Part shown: piece by piece, positions 10,189 through 22,367 of the stretch
Position numbering within the stretch: the stretch's first letter is position 1
How the letters are laid out: the number at the start of each line of letters is the position of its first letter
Assembly: GCF_009389715.1 (NCBI RefSeq)
Contig: NW_024067929.1
Coordinates: 62,001-126,000 of the forward strand
Direction: 5' to 3'
Length of the DNA: 64,000 bases
From: Phoenix dactylifera
Lineage: Eukaryota; Streptophyta; Magnoliopsida; Arecales; Arecaceae
Made by a program: the position numbers and the translations under genes
Notes under the pieces: generated by a model
What the model saw: only the letters and a program-made list of their open reading frames with translations
What the model was told of the DNA's origin: nothing
Databases searched by the model: none

Positions 10189-13100
10189 ATGAGTATAGTT
10201 ACGAAGCCATCCCGGAATCAGCAACCATCTACCAGCTTCCTTAATTCGGGAGTGCCAGAGAAGAGACTCCTCAAAGGAACCCTAGGGCTTGGGTTTATCT
10301 TAATGGCTTTTTTGGTGGTTATGCCTCCCGTATTTACCATCCTTGGAGGCTACCAAAGCCCATTGCCAATTTGGCTTCGTGAAGTTCGAGTATGGGCGAG
10401 AGGAGGTAAACTTTTGTTCACATTCTTAAAGTCATTTGCCAGGATATTTTCAACATTGTGTTCTAGTATTAGGCCCAAAGCACAATGCATTATGCATGGG
10501 AGACAGTACTCGTTTTCATCATTTTTCAATTACAATATTAATTAATAATTTTCAGAAATGATTGATTTTATAAAATTAATTAATTGTTGTCGTTGTAGTT
10601 GTTATTATTTTGGTTGTTGTTGGTGTTCTGTTAGTTTGATTTCACTTGAACAAACTTGGTCAAAATCCTGATAGAATGCCCGTTCATTGAACCCACAAAC
10701 TCACCCGAATACATTTGGTATTGACCTATCCCGTTTCAAGGACAAAGCTAGATAGGAAGGCCTATAAGTTGTTATTAGCTCAGGTTTCACAATTATATTA
10801 TAGTCTATTGAAAGCAATGATAGTTTTTCCATAAAGAGAGGATTTTGACCGCTAGGTTGGTACGAAAGCTGAAGTTGGATAAAAGAGGTCAGTAAAAGCC
10901 TAGTACATGCACGCTTCTCATATGTGATGACTTCAATCCAAATATATCTTGTAGCCTTTTTGCAAGTGGGGCTGTTTCCTTCTAAAGTGCCAATCTTATT
11001 TTGCCACTCCAAAACCAAGGTTTCGAATTCTAGCCATGAAAGAATCTACTGATTTGGATCCCATCTGACATTGTTATTTGTCAATATATTGTAGAAGAAA
11101 TATGATTTATTATGTTAACTTTTACAAAATAAAGTATTACTCTCAAAATGCTATAGAGTTCTATGTTTGAAGTGATAAATAGTTCATTAGATGAATAGTG
11201 AATAAATAAAGCAAATATTACAAAATTATCAGAAAACAATATTTTTTTAAGCTTTTTTTTTTTCTTTGGGAAAGGGCTCATAGGTAATGGGCTATATAAT
11301 ATGGTTGGTCCTCTCGCAAATGCCCGTAACTCACTGAACCCTGATGATGGTAGGACTCGATCCCAAGTTATTTGGCATAACTGCCAAAAACTGTACGAAC
11401 TTAGCATTTACACCGTCCTTGAACGGGAGTTATACATGGAATGAACCAATTCATAATGTGTAGGTTTTGTGATTTAATGATTGGGAGACAATTCTTATTT
11501 TGCCCTCTTGCAATCTTGCCTATTTTTGGGAAACCATATTTTTTTTTTGGCACGGCAGTGCATGAGGTGTTAGACCTAACACAAGTCAGATTTTTATACC
11601 TAATGGGACCCAATTTGGTTGCGGGAAAGCAAACCCCAATCAGCTAACCCTAATTATCACATGTCGTCTTTATCCCTGGCTTAGTAAACTTTGGTATTTG
11701 GTTGAAATTTTATAGGTTAGTGGAATAAGAAGTGTATAAAAGTAGGATAGAAGAGAGATCACCTCAGTTTCCTTTATGGTAGGATGGAAAGAGACCCAGA
11801 TTGTCTCATGTTTTGGCCCCCTGAGCAAATAACTCTTTAAGTAACCATGTTTTGATGGTTTATCCTGTAACCAAACATACCCTATAAACTTTACTTTGGT
11901 GTAAAAGATATTGCAACTTACACTTGCTGCAATTCCAGCTCCATGTCACCTCACTTACTTGGCATCTTAATCTACTAGCGACCAAACAGGCTTCCAGTAT
12001 ACATTTCCTTGTACCTTTTCCCCATGCCCTAGCTCATTAAGTATGTGTATGTGTATCACTTGTAGGTTTAGAAGATGGCTTTGTTGCATCTAACGGACCA
12101 AAAGATAAGCTTCTTGGGGGTCTATTACCTGCTGGGTTTCATGAAGGAACCTGTTTGAGCCGATATCAATCTGCATCATACCGGAAAGCATCACCTCACT
12201 TACTTTCCCATTATCTATCAAGGAGGCTGAGAAAGTACGAAGCCCTCCATAGGAGATGTGGGCCAAACACAGCATTGTACAACAAAACCATAGAACAGTT
12301 GAAGAATCGTCACAACAACGGGACTGCCGGGTGCAACTACGTTGTATGGATACCGTTCAGTGGCTTAGGGAACAGGATGCTAACTCTTGCTTCAGCTTTT
12401 CTTTATGCTCTCCTTACCAACAGGGTCTTACTTATCCACCCAGATGCTAGCATGAGAGACCTCTTTTGCGAGCCATTTCCTCATACCTCATGGCTTCTTC
12501 CTTCTGACTTTCCCATGAAGGGGTTCCCGAAATTTAGCCGCACAAATCCTCGGTGTTACGGCAAAATGTTGAGAAGAAAAGCTAGTGCTAACAGTAGTGA
12601 TGATGCTGCAGCGCAGCGACCGCCTGCTACTGTCTATCTTTATCTTTTTCATGATTATGATGACTTTGATATGCATTTCTTCTGTGAAGATGATCAACAA
12701 TTTCTTCGGAAGATCCCTTGGCTGGTTATTGAATCAGACAATTACTTTGCACCATCTCTCTTTTCAATTCCATCATATGAAGAAGAATTAAGCAGGCTAT
12801 TCCCCAAGAGAGATACTGTTTTTCATCATTTGGGACGTTATCTTTTCCACCCAACCAATACAGTGTGGGATATGATAACCAGGTATTATCAAGCTTATCT
12901 TGCAAAGGCCAAGGAAAGGGTAGGCATCCAAATAAGAATTTTTAACAGAGGTAGTCCATTCATGCATATGTTGGATCAGATACTTGCATGTTCTTTAAGG
13001 GAAAATTTGCTGCCTGATGTCAATCTCAAAGAACCAATTGTTTCGACTACAAATAAAGTAGTATCGAAAGCTGTTCTTGTAACTTGTTTGCACTCTGAAG

Positions 13101-13519
13101 TCTATGAGAAGATGAAGACAATGTACTACGAGCACCCGGCTGTTACTGGTGAGATTGTTGGTGTTTATCAACCAAGCCATGAAGAAGTCCAGCAGACGAA
13201 AGAGGAGACGCACAACAAGAAAGCATGGGCAGAGATTTATCTTCTGAGTTTGACAGATGTGTTGGTTACAAGCGCCTGGTCGACATTTGGATACGTGGCT
13301 CAAGGTCTTGGGGGTTTGAAGCCATGGATTTTGATCAGGTCTGAGAACATGACGATGCCAGATCCTCCTTGCCGTCGAGCCTTATCAATGGACCCTTGTT
13401 TTCATAACCCTCCCACTTGCTCCTGCAATGGCAAGAGGGATGTTGATAAGGTACTGGTCTCGTATGTGAGGCATTGTGAAGATTTGAGCTCAGGCCTCAA
13501 GCTGGTTCATGAAGCTTAG
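10189..13519 (+). CDS. GT37 alpha-1,2-fucosyltransferase, gene 1 (xyloglucan/AGP fucosyltransferase family)
   Basis: Two exons, 10189-10405 and 12066-13519, joined by a 1660-bp phase-1 intron (donor G|GTAAAC, acceptor TTGTAG|GT); the split codon reads GGT (Gly73). The product is 556 residues, close to Arabidopsis FUT1. Exon 1 holds a short cytosolic tail and one membrane anchor (about residues 30-52), giving a type II Golgi protein. The catalytic exon shows the family blocks: YVVWIPFSGLGNRMLTLAS (about 163-182), DLFCEPF (about 204-210), HHLGRYLFHPTN (about 326-337), GIQIRIF (about 359-365) and DVLVTSAWSTFGY (about 470-482). GT37 enzymes transfer L-fucose from GDP-fucose to galactose on xyloglucan or to arabinose on arabinogalactan proteins; which acceptor applies here cannot be told. 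The real start is the ATG in exon 1: the long exon-2 frame has no early ATG and reads back to the acceptor. No internal stop or frameshift is seen. Confidence 0.9.
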
Positions 13520-15105
13520 TGGCTGTTTCTTACCGACTTCGCATTTGGATATGCTAGAGATCCTACTAGATATATGCTTTGATTGTACAAAAGTCACTAG
13601 ATATTTGATAGAACTCCACTAGTTAATTGCGTTGTATATAGTTCGAAAAATGTAAGTGGATGACATGACCAAAGCATAACCTTATAATTTCATGCGCAAT
13701 ATCAGATCAAATTTGCAGCCTTTATTATTCTGAGACTTTCCTTGAAGGAATTTAGTCATTTTTTGTACATCTGGATTAGATAAACTGATCGATAATATAA
13801 TGTGATCTATGATAAGTTTGAATACAAGCATTGATTCTAAACCTATAGATAGATGATGAAAGGATTAAGGCATGCAAAAGCTTGGACAGTTCTAATAGCC
13901 TCCAATTTCTCCATGGCAGAATCTCTCTTTTGGAGGGGGGTATTAAATCTTTGTTTTAAGCAAGAGCAAAGGTTCCAACTGCCTTTATTAAAGATATGAA
14001 ACCTTACAAAAGCTCTGACTCAGAAGATGGGAAGCAACAAAAGTTTTTCATCAAAAGTGGGGGTTTACAAGAAGGAAGGGGGGGATAAGTCATTACAGAG
14101 AAGGTAAAAACCAGACATCTGTCCGAGGAACAATGTCACTCCACAAGAAGAGAAACAAAATGCCTTTTATTAGAATGCAGAGATTTTCATGCCAAAAAAA
14201 AAACAAAAAATCATTGTTTGTTTCCACCAGAGGCACCAAGAGATAGATATGATCAGAGTTTCAAGCTTTGTTGGGTCACGCCTCGAGTCCAGAGTGCGAC
14301 AGATGCCGCACGCCTGCATAGCGAACCACATGGGCATGCAAGGCTACAGACCATATCAAAGCAATGACAAATTCCTAATTTTTTTTAATCAATAATTTAT
14401 TCAAAGCAATTTTCTAAAGTTTCAAAAGTACCATAAGTCAACATAAATCCAATACTTTAACTAGTTTATCTAAAATGCCAATAACTGAAGGAATCATCAG
14501 AAAATTTAGCGAACTCCCCAAGTCTCGAATGGTCAGGTGTCTATGCATCTGGATCTAAAAAATAAAAAAAAATATGATAATGAGCTATACTAGCCCAGTA
14601 AGCAACATAATATCTCGGAGTGGGGTCAAAGCATGTCAGATAATTAATTAAAATACAAAATAATGACTGAAAAATAAATCACAAATAAATATATATTTTT
14701 AAAAATTTATTAAGCATTTTCATAAAAACTTTGATATTAGAATTCCAACATCAATAGGCTATAGCCATGTAACCTAGTGGCATGGGTCACACAAAGTGCC
14801 AAAAACCACTATTGTTAACCACTGATAGCAACAGTGTCCAAAAACTACTATTCTAATTATCGGTGGTGTGGTGTCAAAACCGGTTCCTCACAGATTACAA
14901 GTTGACAGGGCCAACGAATAATCTCCATTAGCAGGGGCCAGAACAAATCATAGCCATGCTGAGAAAAAATACATACAAAATAGATTTTTTATAATTTGCC
15001 TAGTCACGTTTTTCAGATTTCACAATATATAACATTACTTTAAAATGATTATTAACATGCTCGACCTATTTAACTAAGCACAAAATATATATCAAAATTT
15101 AGTTA
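13520..15105. other. 3' flank and unclassified repeat sequence
   Basis: Downstream of the gene 1 stop. No long ORF. The stretch 14265-14940 has the look of an old LTR-type repeat (GGTCACGCCTCGAGTCCAG near 14274; repeated CCAAAAACYACTATT near 14802 and 14838). I cannot delimit an element. Confidence 0.35.
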
Positions 15106-15470
15106 TGGGATATTATCAAGCTTATCTAGCCTAGGCTGATGAAAGGGTCGGCATCCAAATCAAAGTTTTCTGAAAGGGACCTATTTCAATTCATGATGCA
15201 TTAAACCAACTTCTATCGTGCTCTTTAAAGGGGACGTTGTTGCGCGATATCAATTTTGAAAAACCACTTGTTTTAATTATAACTGTAGTTAGATCGAAAG
15301 ATGTATTTGTTAGCTTCTTTACAAACTATTTTCTTTGAGAAGCTAAAGGCGATGTATTGGGAGGAGCCAACCATTAATGGAGAGAGTATTGTTGTCCATA
15401 AACCAAGCCATGAAGGGTAATGGCAAACACACAAGCTGATGCACAACATTAAAGCATGGCAATGATATAT
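15106..15470 (+). pseudogene. GT37 fucosyltransferase pseudogene fragment
   Basis: Clearly homologous to the middle of exon 2 of gene 1 (about 12875-13240). Matching words include TATTATCAAGCTTATCT, GGCATCCAAAT, and AAACCAAGCCATGAAG. Translated pieces follow the order YYQAYLA, ADERVGIQIKVF, EKLKAMYWEEP and HKPSHEG, but with in-frame stops and frameshifts. The N-terminal anchor exon, the HxGR block and the C-terminal catalytic block are missing. Homology stops at 15470, exactly where a sequence beginning TGTCACGCCC starts, suggesting truncation by a repeat. It lies 1.6 kb past gene 1 in the same orientation, so a tandem duplicate is the simplest origin. Confidence 0.85.
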
Positions 15471-18229
15471 TGTCACGCCCCCAGCCCATTGATATTTGAT
15501 GGGGGATGTGGCATCCCACCACACATGTAGGGTTTGTCTCCACAAGCATACAAGGTGACAAAACGTGAAGCAAGGATACTGACCATTCCAACAACACAGG
15601 TAGGATAAAAATTTCTGAACTAATTCTTGATTTTCAAAAATTGGATTGGCGACACGCCAAACCCAAAACAAACCTACTTTAAACATTAGGTTCGAACTAC
15701 AAATTAATCAACATGCCAACTTTTTAGAATATTTAAGAGGTCCAACTGGCTTTACGAAACCACAGCGTCATGCAAGGAGGCTTTCAATACAACATGGTGT
15801 TGGGGTCAGGTCCAACTTTATAAATTTAGGACCTTGCTTTAACCTAACTTCCCAGTCACTACCTGTCACCTTCTATGCCTCGGGAATGAAGCAAGTATAA
15901 CAAAAGAAGCTTGAGAACTCATTAATGTATGATACACCGTAATTTATTTAACTAGAGAATTGCTAATATAATCCTAAAGAGCTGTATATAAATTATTTTC
16001 TGTATAAATATATAATTTTAAAATATATTTTATAAACCATTTACCAAAACCAAAGTTTCATATACATGCAAACACGTTTAATAAGCTGCTTATGTCCGTT
16101 TCCAAAAACAGTTTCTCAATACATCAATTTATAAAATTAAGGCTACATTTTTTTCCTCTGATAAGGCCTAAAGTATCCTATTTAATCCTTCTAGAATGGG
16201 TTCAAAGTGCTTTATTTAAACACTGCAAAGTAGATCCAAAAGTATCGTTTTCAACCCTTGCAGAGTAGTACAAAACTCCTTATTTGACTTTGAAAGTAGG
16301 TCCAAAGTGACCAAGTTTTAGAACAAATTATAAAGTGCCAACATAGAGCCTTTGTTGGCAAGGTCCTAAATGTCACTAGATTGAGAGTCCAAAACTAACA
16401 CACAATAATTTTACTAATACAATTTCATCTTATTTTGCCAATTGTATTGATGGCTCAAATAGTTTATGAAATCCTCAAATCATACATGAGTATCCAAAAT
16501 TTTTCAAATATTTGATAGACATGCATGGTTTCAAAATAGTATTTCAAGCACTTCCAAAAATATAAGGTTCACGGTTTAATGCAAAGGTTCCATTTCTATG
16601 TAAACATGACAGTAGTTCATTATGATAAAATACATGGATTTCAAAAATATCCACTAGTTTCAATGTCATAATATTTTCTTGCTTGATCCAATTTATATGC
16701 ATACAAAGAATATTTGGCTAAAACAAAGATTGAAGTGTAAGTTTAGATCTCATGTCATGGGTATCAATACTCGAGCCATATTATTATGAGCATAACATGT
16801 GCCAACGAGAGAGTGCTGGCATGAATAATATGTGACACCATATCGACTTAGCATAATACAGACCAACATAGTTTGAACTTTGCATAATTAAAAAAATTTA
16901 TACAATTTATTTCAAAAAAAAGAATTCACAAAGTAGATACACAATTTCAAAGGTATGTTGTAAAATTAGTATAAATATATTTTAGAGATACGTAGTTAAA
17001 ATTACTCTAACTAGTTTACTTATTGACAAGCTCAAATCCAACAAGAAGATTCCTATGCAATCTTCAAAATTCTGTTCGTTCGATTCCTGTCTAACTAAAA
17101 ATGTGCTAAACAGATCGTTGTTAGAACCGACAAACAAGGTTTAATTTAATTTTACTCTTACCTTTCCTACTCGAAGAATAGCGGTTGTAAGAGGTCGATT
17201 CACAGGGAGGTGATTGGAGTTGCATAAAAATTAGAACGTTCACTCGGATTCGAAATCGATTTTTGAATAACAAAAAAAAACATTATGTCGGGGATGTTGA
17301 TAGATTCTCTAGTCTACCGGAGAATGATTTTTATTTAAAAATAATGAAAAGACAAGTTCTTAGAAATCAAAGAGCATTTATAAATTCATGAAATGTTTAA
17401 CTATTCAAAGGACTACTTTGGCATGGATGAAAACAGTGCTAAGAAGATTGAAACCTGGAACATAAATTGCATAAAAAAAAATTTCATATATTGCATGAAA
17501 AAGAAGAAAGATTACAGAATTTGAAGAACGGAAATTAAAAACAACAGAAATTACAACTTTAGCATAAATAAAACTCTAAAAAAAAAAAACTAAAAACCCC
17601 AAAACACATGCTCTTAAAATAAAATTCTTAAAAAAAAAAGAAAAAAACAAAAAATCATATTAGAACATGCTCTGTTTTCAAAAGAGAAAATAGAGCATTT
17701 CCTTCAAAACGAGCCCTCTCCCCTGTTCCTTCTTGAACCAGCCGAGCACTCCTGTTACTTGGCCTCCACCCCGCACACCGAGCTCTCCCTTTGGACGTGA
17801 GCTCCTCCCCTTTTATAGATCCTCACCAGAGATCATCCACATGATTTTGCGTGGAGAGGAGGAAGAACGGGTGCCTGGGATTTTGGCAGGTGGATCCGGA
17901 CGCGTTGTGGCTGGATGGATCATGGATTGCGGCTGGATCGGCTCCGGTAATCTGCTGCTGTGGCCGGAAGAAGAGGAGATGGGAGCGTGAAGAGGGCAGA
18001 CGCTGAGGATGCCTCGAATCCGGAAGGGAGAAGCGGGGATTTCTCGGAGGAAGGCGTGGAAGCTTTGATGCTGGGGATTTGAGGGAGAATCACGGGCAGA
18101 AAGGACGTTGCAGGGTCGAAGGAGACGCGTGGGATTACTGGAGGAGCTGGGAGCATTGGTTATAAGAAATCACAATTTACTGTCATATCAGATATAATAT
18201 TCAAAACAAATAAATTATTTCTCGTGCAG
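15471..18229. other. repeat-derived sequence, unclassified
   Basis: It begins with TGTCACGCCCCCAGCCC, a start seen in many plant LTR-type repeats. No protein domain is found. A GC-rich part (17700-18150) with CTCCCCTTTTATAGATC near 17805 resembles an LTR-like promoter region, and AGAGGTCGATTCACAGGGAGG lies near 17191. ORFs at 17733-17990 and on the opposite strand look like composition-driven shadows. No LTR pair or target duplication was found. Confidence 0.35.
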
Positions 18230-18594
18230 AGATTTTTTAGTGGCTCAGCGAAGCGCCAACAATAACATTCATCCTACCCCAAGGATTGAGCAAAGATGGT
18301 TGGTTGAGTTATTTCCTGAATGGTTATTAAAACAGGTTAGACGTTGAATCCTATTAGGTCTTTTATTATATTCTACGATCGGAACTTTGAAAAATTAATT
18401 ATTATCTGACTTAAATATTTTTAGGTACCGACTATGATGGAGAGACATTGTTCCAATGAATTAATAGTCCTTGCTCGAGGTCCGAACAATATTGTCAACA
18501 AATATGATGGGTTCATTATAAATGGTTTTAAATTTCATACAAAAAAACGTGAAACATTTAGAAAAATCCAAAATAGTGGAGTTAGGGTTGAGGC
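18230..18594 (+). pseudogene. CACTA TNP2/DUF4216-type gene, left part
   Basis: Two exons: 18230-18335 (encoding a segment ending FPEWLLKQ) and 18425-18594, separated by a 89-bp phase-0 intron with GT/AG ends. The second exon begins VPTMMERHCSNELIVLARGP and continues YDGFIINGFKFHTK, the conserved stretch just before DUF4216 in plant CACTA proteins. The reading frame stops where copia A inserted, within the 5-bp target GAGGC at 18590-18594. It resumes on the far side of A at 38801. Confidence 0.85.
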
Positions 18595-20042
18595 TGTTGC
18601 CCAAGGTGACAAGCCAAGAGGGGGGGGGGGGTGAATTGGTTTCTCTTAATTTTTACTATCTTACTTATGTCAATTGATGAGTTAGTGAAATAGAACAATG
18701 CACAATACAAACACACAAGAAGTATAGTGGTTCGGTGCTCTCCTAAGCACCTACGTCCACTCCCCAAGCGACCCCTTGGGAATTCATTATAATCCCGCGG
18801 ATTACAGTTGGATTGTTTTCCGGGCTCACAATCCAAAAATCTTTACACTTTGATTTTCCGGGATCACCAAAAACCTATGTTGGTTTTACGGGCTCACCAA
18901 CAAACCTTCACAATTAGTTTTACGGGTTCACCAATAAACCTACACCGTTGGTTTTACGGGCTCACCAACAAACCTTTACAAGGTGATTAATAAAAGAAGG
19001 AAGAAAGTTGAAGTTCCTAGATGAGCAAATATAACATTTATAATCTACAAAGAAGAGTTTAGAGAATAGTTATCGCTTGATGAGACTTCTCTCTTCTTTG
19101 TCAAGAATGCTTCACTCTTCAAGGGTGGATGGAGCTCTTAATATCTCTTGGAATCTGCTCAACCACTTTCTTTTGACTCTTGAATGAAGCACTTGGATGA
19201 AGAAGATTAGGGCACTTGTCTTTCTTGTGTAAGCTTTGATATTTTGCAAAAGGATGTTTCCTCTGATGAATAGTGTCACTTTAAATAGTTTCCTTCATCC
19301 ATTGGACAAGCCCCAATGGTTAGAATTCAAAAACTAGCCGTTACTCACTGTTGGGAGGTCAAAAAGTACTTCTGCAGAACTAGCCGTTATGCTTCTGCCC
19401 GTGCTTGGGTCGACTTAATTTTTACTGGGTCGACCCAACTTTCACTTGGGTCGACTCAACATTTACTAGGGTTGACCCTCTCAGACCACAGAACCTTGCA
19501 TTTCAGCCTTCCTTCACTTGGGTCGACTCAACATCTTTTTGGGTCGACTTAAGGTTCAGTTGGGTCAACTCAACTTCCACTTGGGTCGACCCTCTCAGGG
19601 TTTCCAGAAAACCTATTTTTGAATGTCCTTGCCTTTGGGTCGACTCATGTTAACTTGGGGTCGACTCAAGTTTGGGTCGACTCAAGTTTCATTTGGGTCG
19701 ACCCTCTCAGGGTTTCCAGAGAACTGTTTTCTTGAGGCTTGAGGATTGGGTCGACTCATCCTTTACTTGGTCGACCCAACTACTGTTCATCGTGCCATTT
19801 TTGCAGAAGTGTGCCAGATAGTTTCTTGATGTGCCGGGATCGACTCAATCAATCTTGGGGTCGACTCAATCCACACTTTGCTGCAACTTAAGGTTAGATT
19901 CATCCATATAAACAATGAAATGCATATTTATCTTATTATACTAATGTACTGAGAGTGACAGACTTATAAATGATGTATCGAATTAACTTGTAACATACTC
20001 TTGATTATTGTATTAATCATCAAAATACCACTATCATCCTCA
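18595..20042 (-). repeat. element A 3' LTR (left copy, 1448 bp)
   Basis: Begins TGTTGCCCAAGG and ends CATCCTCA on the + strand, and matches 37349-38795 over its whole length with only scattered differences, implying a fairly recent insertion. It contains three to four copies of a GGTTTTACGGGCTCACCAAC-type unit (18873-18980) and an array of GTCGAC motifs (19409-19866). Confidence 0.95.
19409..19866. repeat. GTCGAC palindrome array in the left LTR
   Basis: I count 13 copies of the palindrome GTCGAC, mostly as TTGGGTCGACTCAA or GGGTCGACCCAAC/CCTCTC, plus several one-base variants, within about 460 bp. The same array (15 copies by my count) occurs in the other LTR at 38156-38617. Two more copies lie at 22148-22178, next to the third ORF of the element. 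Confidence 0.9.
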
Positions 20043-20056
20043 ATCTCCCCCTTTTT
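20043..20056 (-). other. polypurine tract of element A
   Basis: On - this reads CAAAAAGGGGGAGA and directly abuts the 3' LTR. It is in the expected place for the primer of plus-strand DNA synthesis of a - strand element. Confidence 0.85.
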
Positions 20057-20836
20057 GATGATTACAAAATATAGAGTATGAGCCTACTGATACTTATCTT
20101 AAAATTAGTTTTAAAAGGGCTCAAGTTGCTGAATTTCAGCTTTTCAAATTTGAGAGTGAAGTCTTCCCCTTTTTCATCCAAATGTTTCCAATTTGACCTT
20201 TTGAATTACTCTCCCTTTCTTTTATATTTCATTAAAGATGAAACTTCAAAAATTTGAGATAAAGCATGAGTTTCAGATTATGTATCGAGGTGTGAAAGGT
20301 ATGTGCCAAATTCTAAAATTCTATGTGCCAAATTTTGAAATTCGATTTAAATCTTAGACTTTAATATTTTCATTGTTACAAATTGCTCCCCCTTAAATGT
20401 ATATCCTTTCCTATTATAATGTTCAACTTGTTTGTCAACTTATTTCTCTTTCCTTGCTCAACTTATTTCTCTTTCCTTGCTTCTCCTCCTTTTTGTTATC
20501 ATCAAATAGGTGCATGGGAATAGACACAATAATTAACAAACATTTCAGTTTCATTGATCAAAATGGAACATTGTAGTACAATAATGCCAAAACAAAATAA
20601 ATACAATGTTCCTCAATCAAAGTACAAAGTACATGATCAACACAAAATACATATGAGAAACTAGATACATATCCTAGGCTCTAATCATAATGCTAATATC
20701 AGCCTAGGGGGTATCTAATGGCTGTGATCTAGTCCTCATCCTCGTAGCATAAGTGGCGAGGGGAGGTCGAGCCTGATGGGACTGAGTCTGGCGTGGAGCT
20801 CGGTGAGCTGGATGACTCTGTGCCGAAATCTCTGAC
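20057..20836 (-). other. element A untranslated stretch between third ORF and 3' LTR
   Basis: AT-rich, no supported ORF. It contains a 24-bp duplication (CAACTTATTTCTCTTTCCTTGC repeated near 20435 and 20459). Confidence 0.6.
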
Positions 20837-21999
20837 TCAGCTGCCTGGGGCACAGATGGTCCATGAACCTCTCTCTCTCCGTAGAGCTCCTATCTGCTCT
20901 CTAAGATCGCTGATCTCAGCAGTCATAATATCCAATCTGCTCGTCAGTCCATCAGTGATAGTCCTCGCCTGAGCTGACATAAGCTCAGTCATCCTACTCC
21001 AAAACTCATTTGTGTATCCCGCAGGAACAGATGACGAAGGTCCAGCCTCTGAAGGTGCTGTAGGATGATCCGTAGGCTCCTCATCCTCAGGGATGGGGTC
21101 TCCAATCTCTGGTGCATCACCCTGAATCCTAGCTCCAGCACGTACCCACTGCCCGTTCACCTTCTCATAACCTATGCGAATAAGGGATCGTGCAGTGTAT
21201 GTGTCAGTGAATAGTAGATGCCTGGAGATCTCTCCCTCTACTGATATATCATGCTGTCGGAAGATCAGGGTGAGTATCATACCATAAGGCAGGAAGACTC
21301 TGGAGTTGCATATGACCTTTCTCATCTGCCTGAGTATCATAGCCGGGAGATTCAGGGGAATGCCCTGAATAATGTGCTCCATGACAACCAGATCTCGCTC
21401 AAAAATGAGATCAAATCTCCCGCTCTTCGGAAATAAAATCCGACCTATGAAGTTATGCAACAACCTCATTTTAGCTGAAAGAGAGCTTGCTATTACATTT
21501 TCAGAATAATCGAAGTCTTCATTCTCAAGAATCAACTGCAAGGCTCTCAACTTGTTTTCGGGCTTTTCTGGAGTTGCTCCTTCACAGGGGAGATGAAGCA
21601 ACTCACTCAAACTCTCTTCGAAAACTCTAACCATTACTCCTCGAACTTCAGATATAAGCCCTCCCATTCCAGTTTTCAGGAAGGCATAGAACTCACGGAC
21701 CAATCCTGGGTAGATCACCACATCTAGGGAGCAAAGATACTCCCATCCTTGCCTTCGGATCCATTCCCCCAAACGAAACCCTTCTTGATCCAAAAACTCG
21801 GAGTGGATCCTTCTCCCCGTGGTAACCGGTCTCCCCGCAAATTTCGCAAGTTGGACTGAAGGGGAGGGAGGAGGAGAGGAGGCTCTACACGTGTCTCACC
21901 TTGTGGAGACACTGTAGAAGGCTCTGCAGCAGCCCTATCCGCACGGATGATCCGTAAAACCCTCCCGGATCGCTTGGCTACGGCTCTCTTGGGTCCCAT
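20837..21999 (-). pseudogene. extra third ORF of element A (env-like position, PF20167-like)
   Basis: Lies between pol and the 3' LTR on the element's coding strand, where Sireviruses often carry an additional ORF. The N-terminal part starts at an ATG ending at 21999 (MGPKRAVAKRSG). A frameshift near 21850 moves the frame to the main 318-codon part beginning EGFRLGEWIRRQGWEYLCSL. The core resembles the 'putative plant transposon protein' domain (PF20167). The C-terminus has a Pro/Glu/Ser-rich linker and a coiled-coil-like tail (TSRLDIMTAEISDLREQIGAL). No signal peptide or clear membrane span is seen, so 'env-like' describes position only. Function unknown. Confidence 0.65.
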
Positions 22000-22367
22000 T
22001 TCTTCAAGATCTTGATGTAATCTACTGTTTGGAGATGATTGGAGGAGATTTGAGAGTGGAGAATAGGGTTTTCGGAAGAGGACAAAGTGAAAACAGTGCC
22101 CTAGATTGCTCACGGGTCCCCCTTTTAACAGTGGGGTCCCGTCGTTGGGTCGACTCTATTCTGGGTGGGTCGACCCTAGTTCAGAAATTTTTCTTTCTCT
22201 TCCTTTTTCCTTTTAAAAATTTTTCTTTCTTCCAATCCTTACAAATTCTTACTGGGACAATGATACATGAGTAAGGAATCTATAGATGACTAGTTTGACT
22301 AATGTTTCATGGGTTTTTAGAAATTGAAGGAGTGTATCATGAGACTGCTTGCTCCCTTTATATCTCC

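Noticed and set aside
12488..13303. Minus-strand ORFs across fucosyltransferase exon 2 (also 50479-50814)
   Set aside because: Antisense shadows of conserved coding sequence; no similarity of their own.
12155..13519. Stand-alone 454-codon gene starting at 12155
   Set aside because: The start there is TTG inside an open frame. The frame continues upstream to a good acceptor, and exon 1 at 10189 joins it in phase and supplies the membrane anchor.
18850..18985. Spaced repeats in the element A LTR that might look CRISPR-like
   Set aside because: Degenerate adjoining units within an LTR of a eukaryotic retrotransposon, duplicated in the other LTR; no CRISPR features.
20837..21793. Calling the third ORF of element A a genuine envelope gene
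   Set aside because: No signal peptide, no clear transmembrane segment, and no fusion-like motif; only the position matches.
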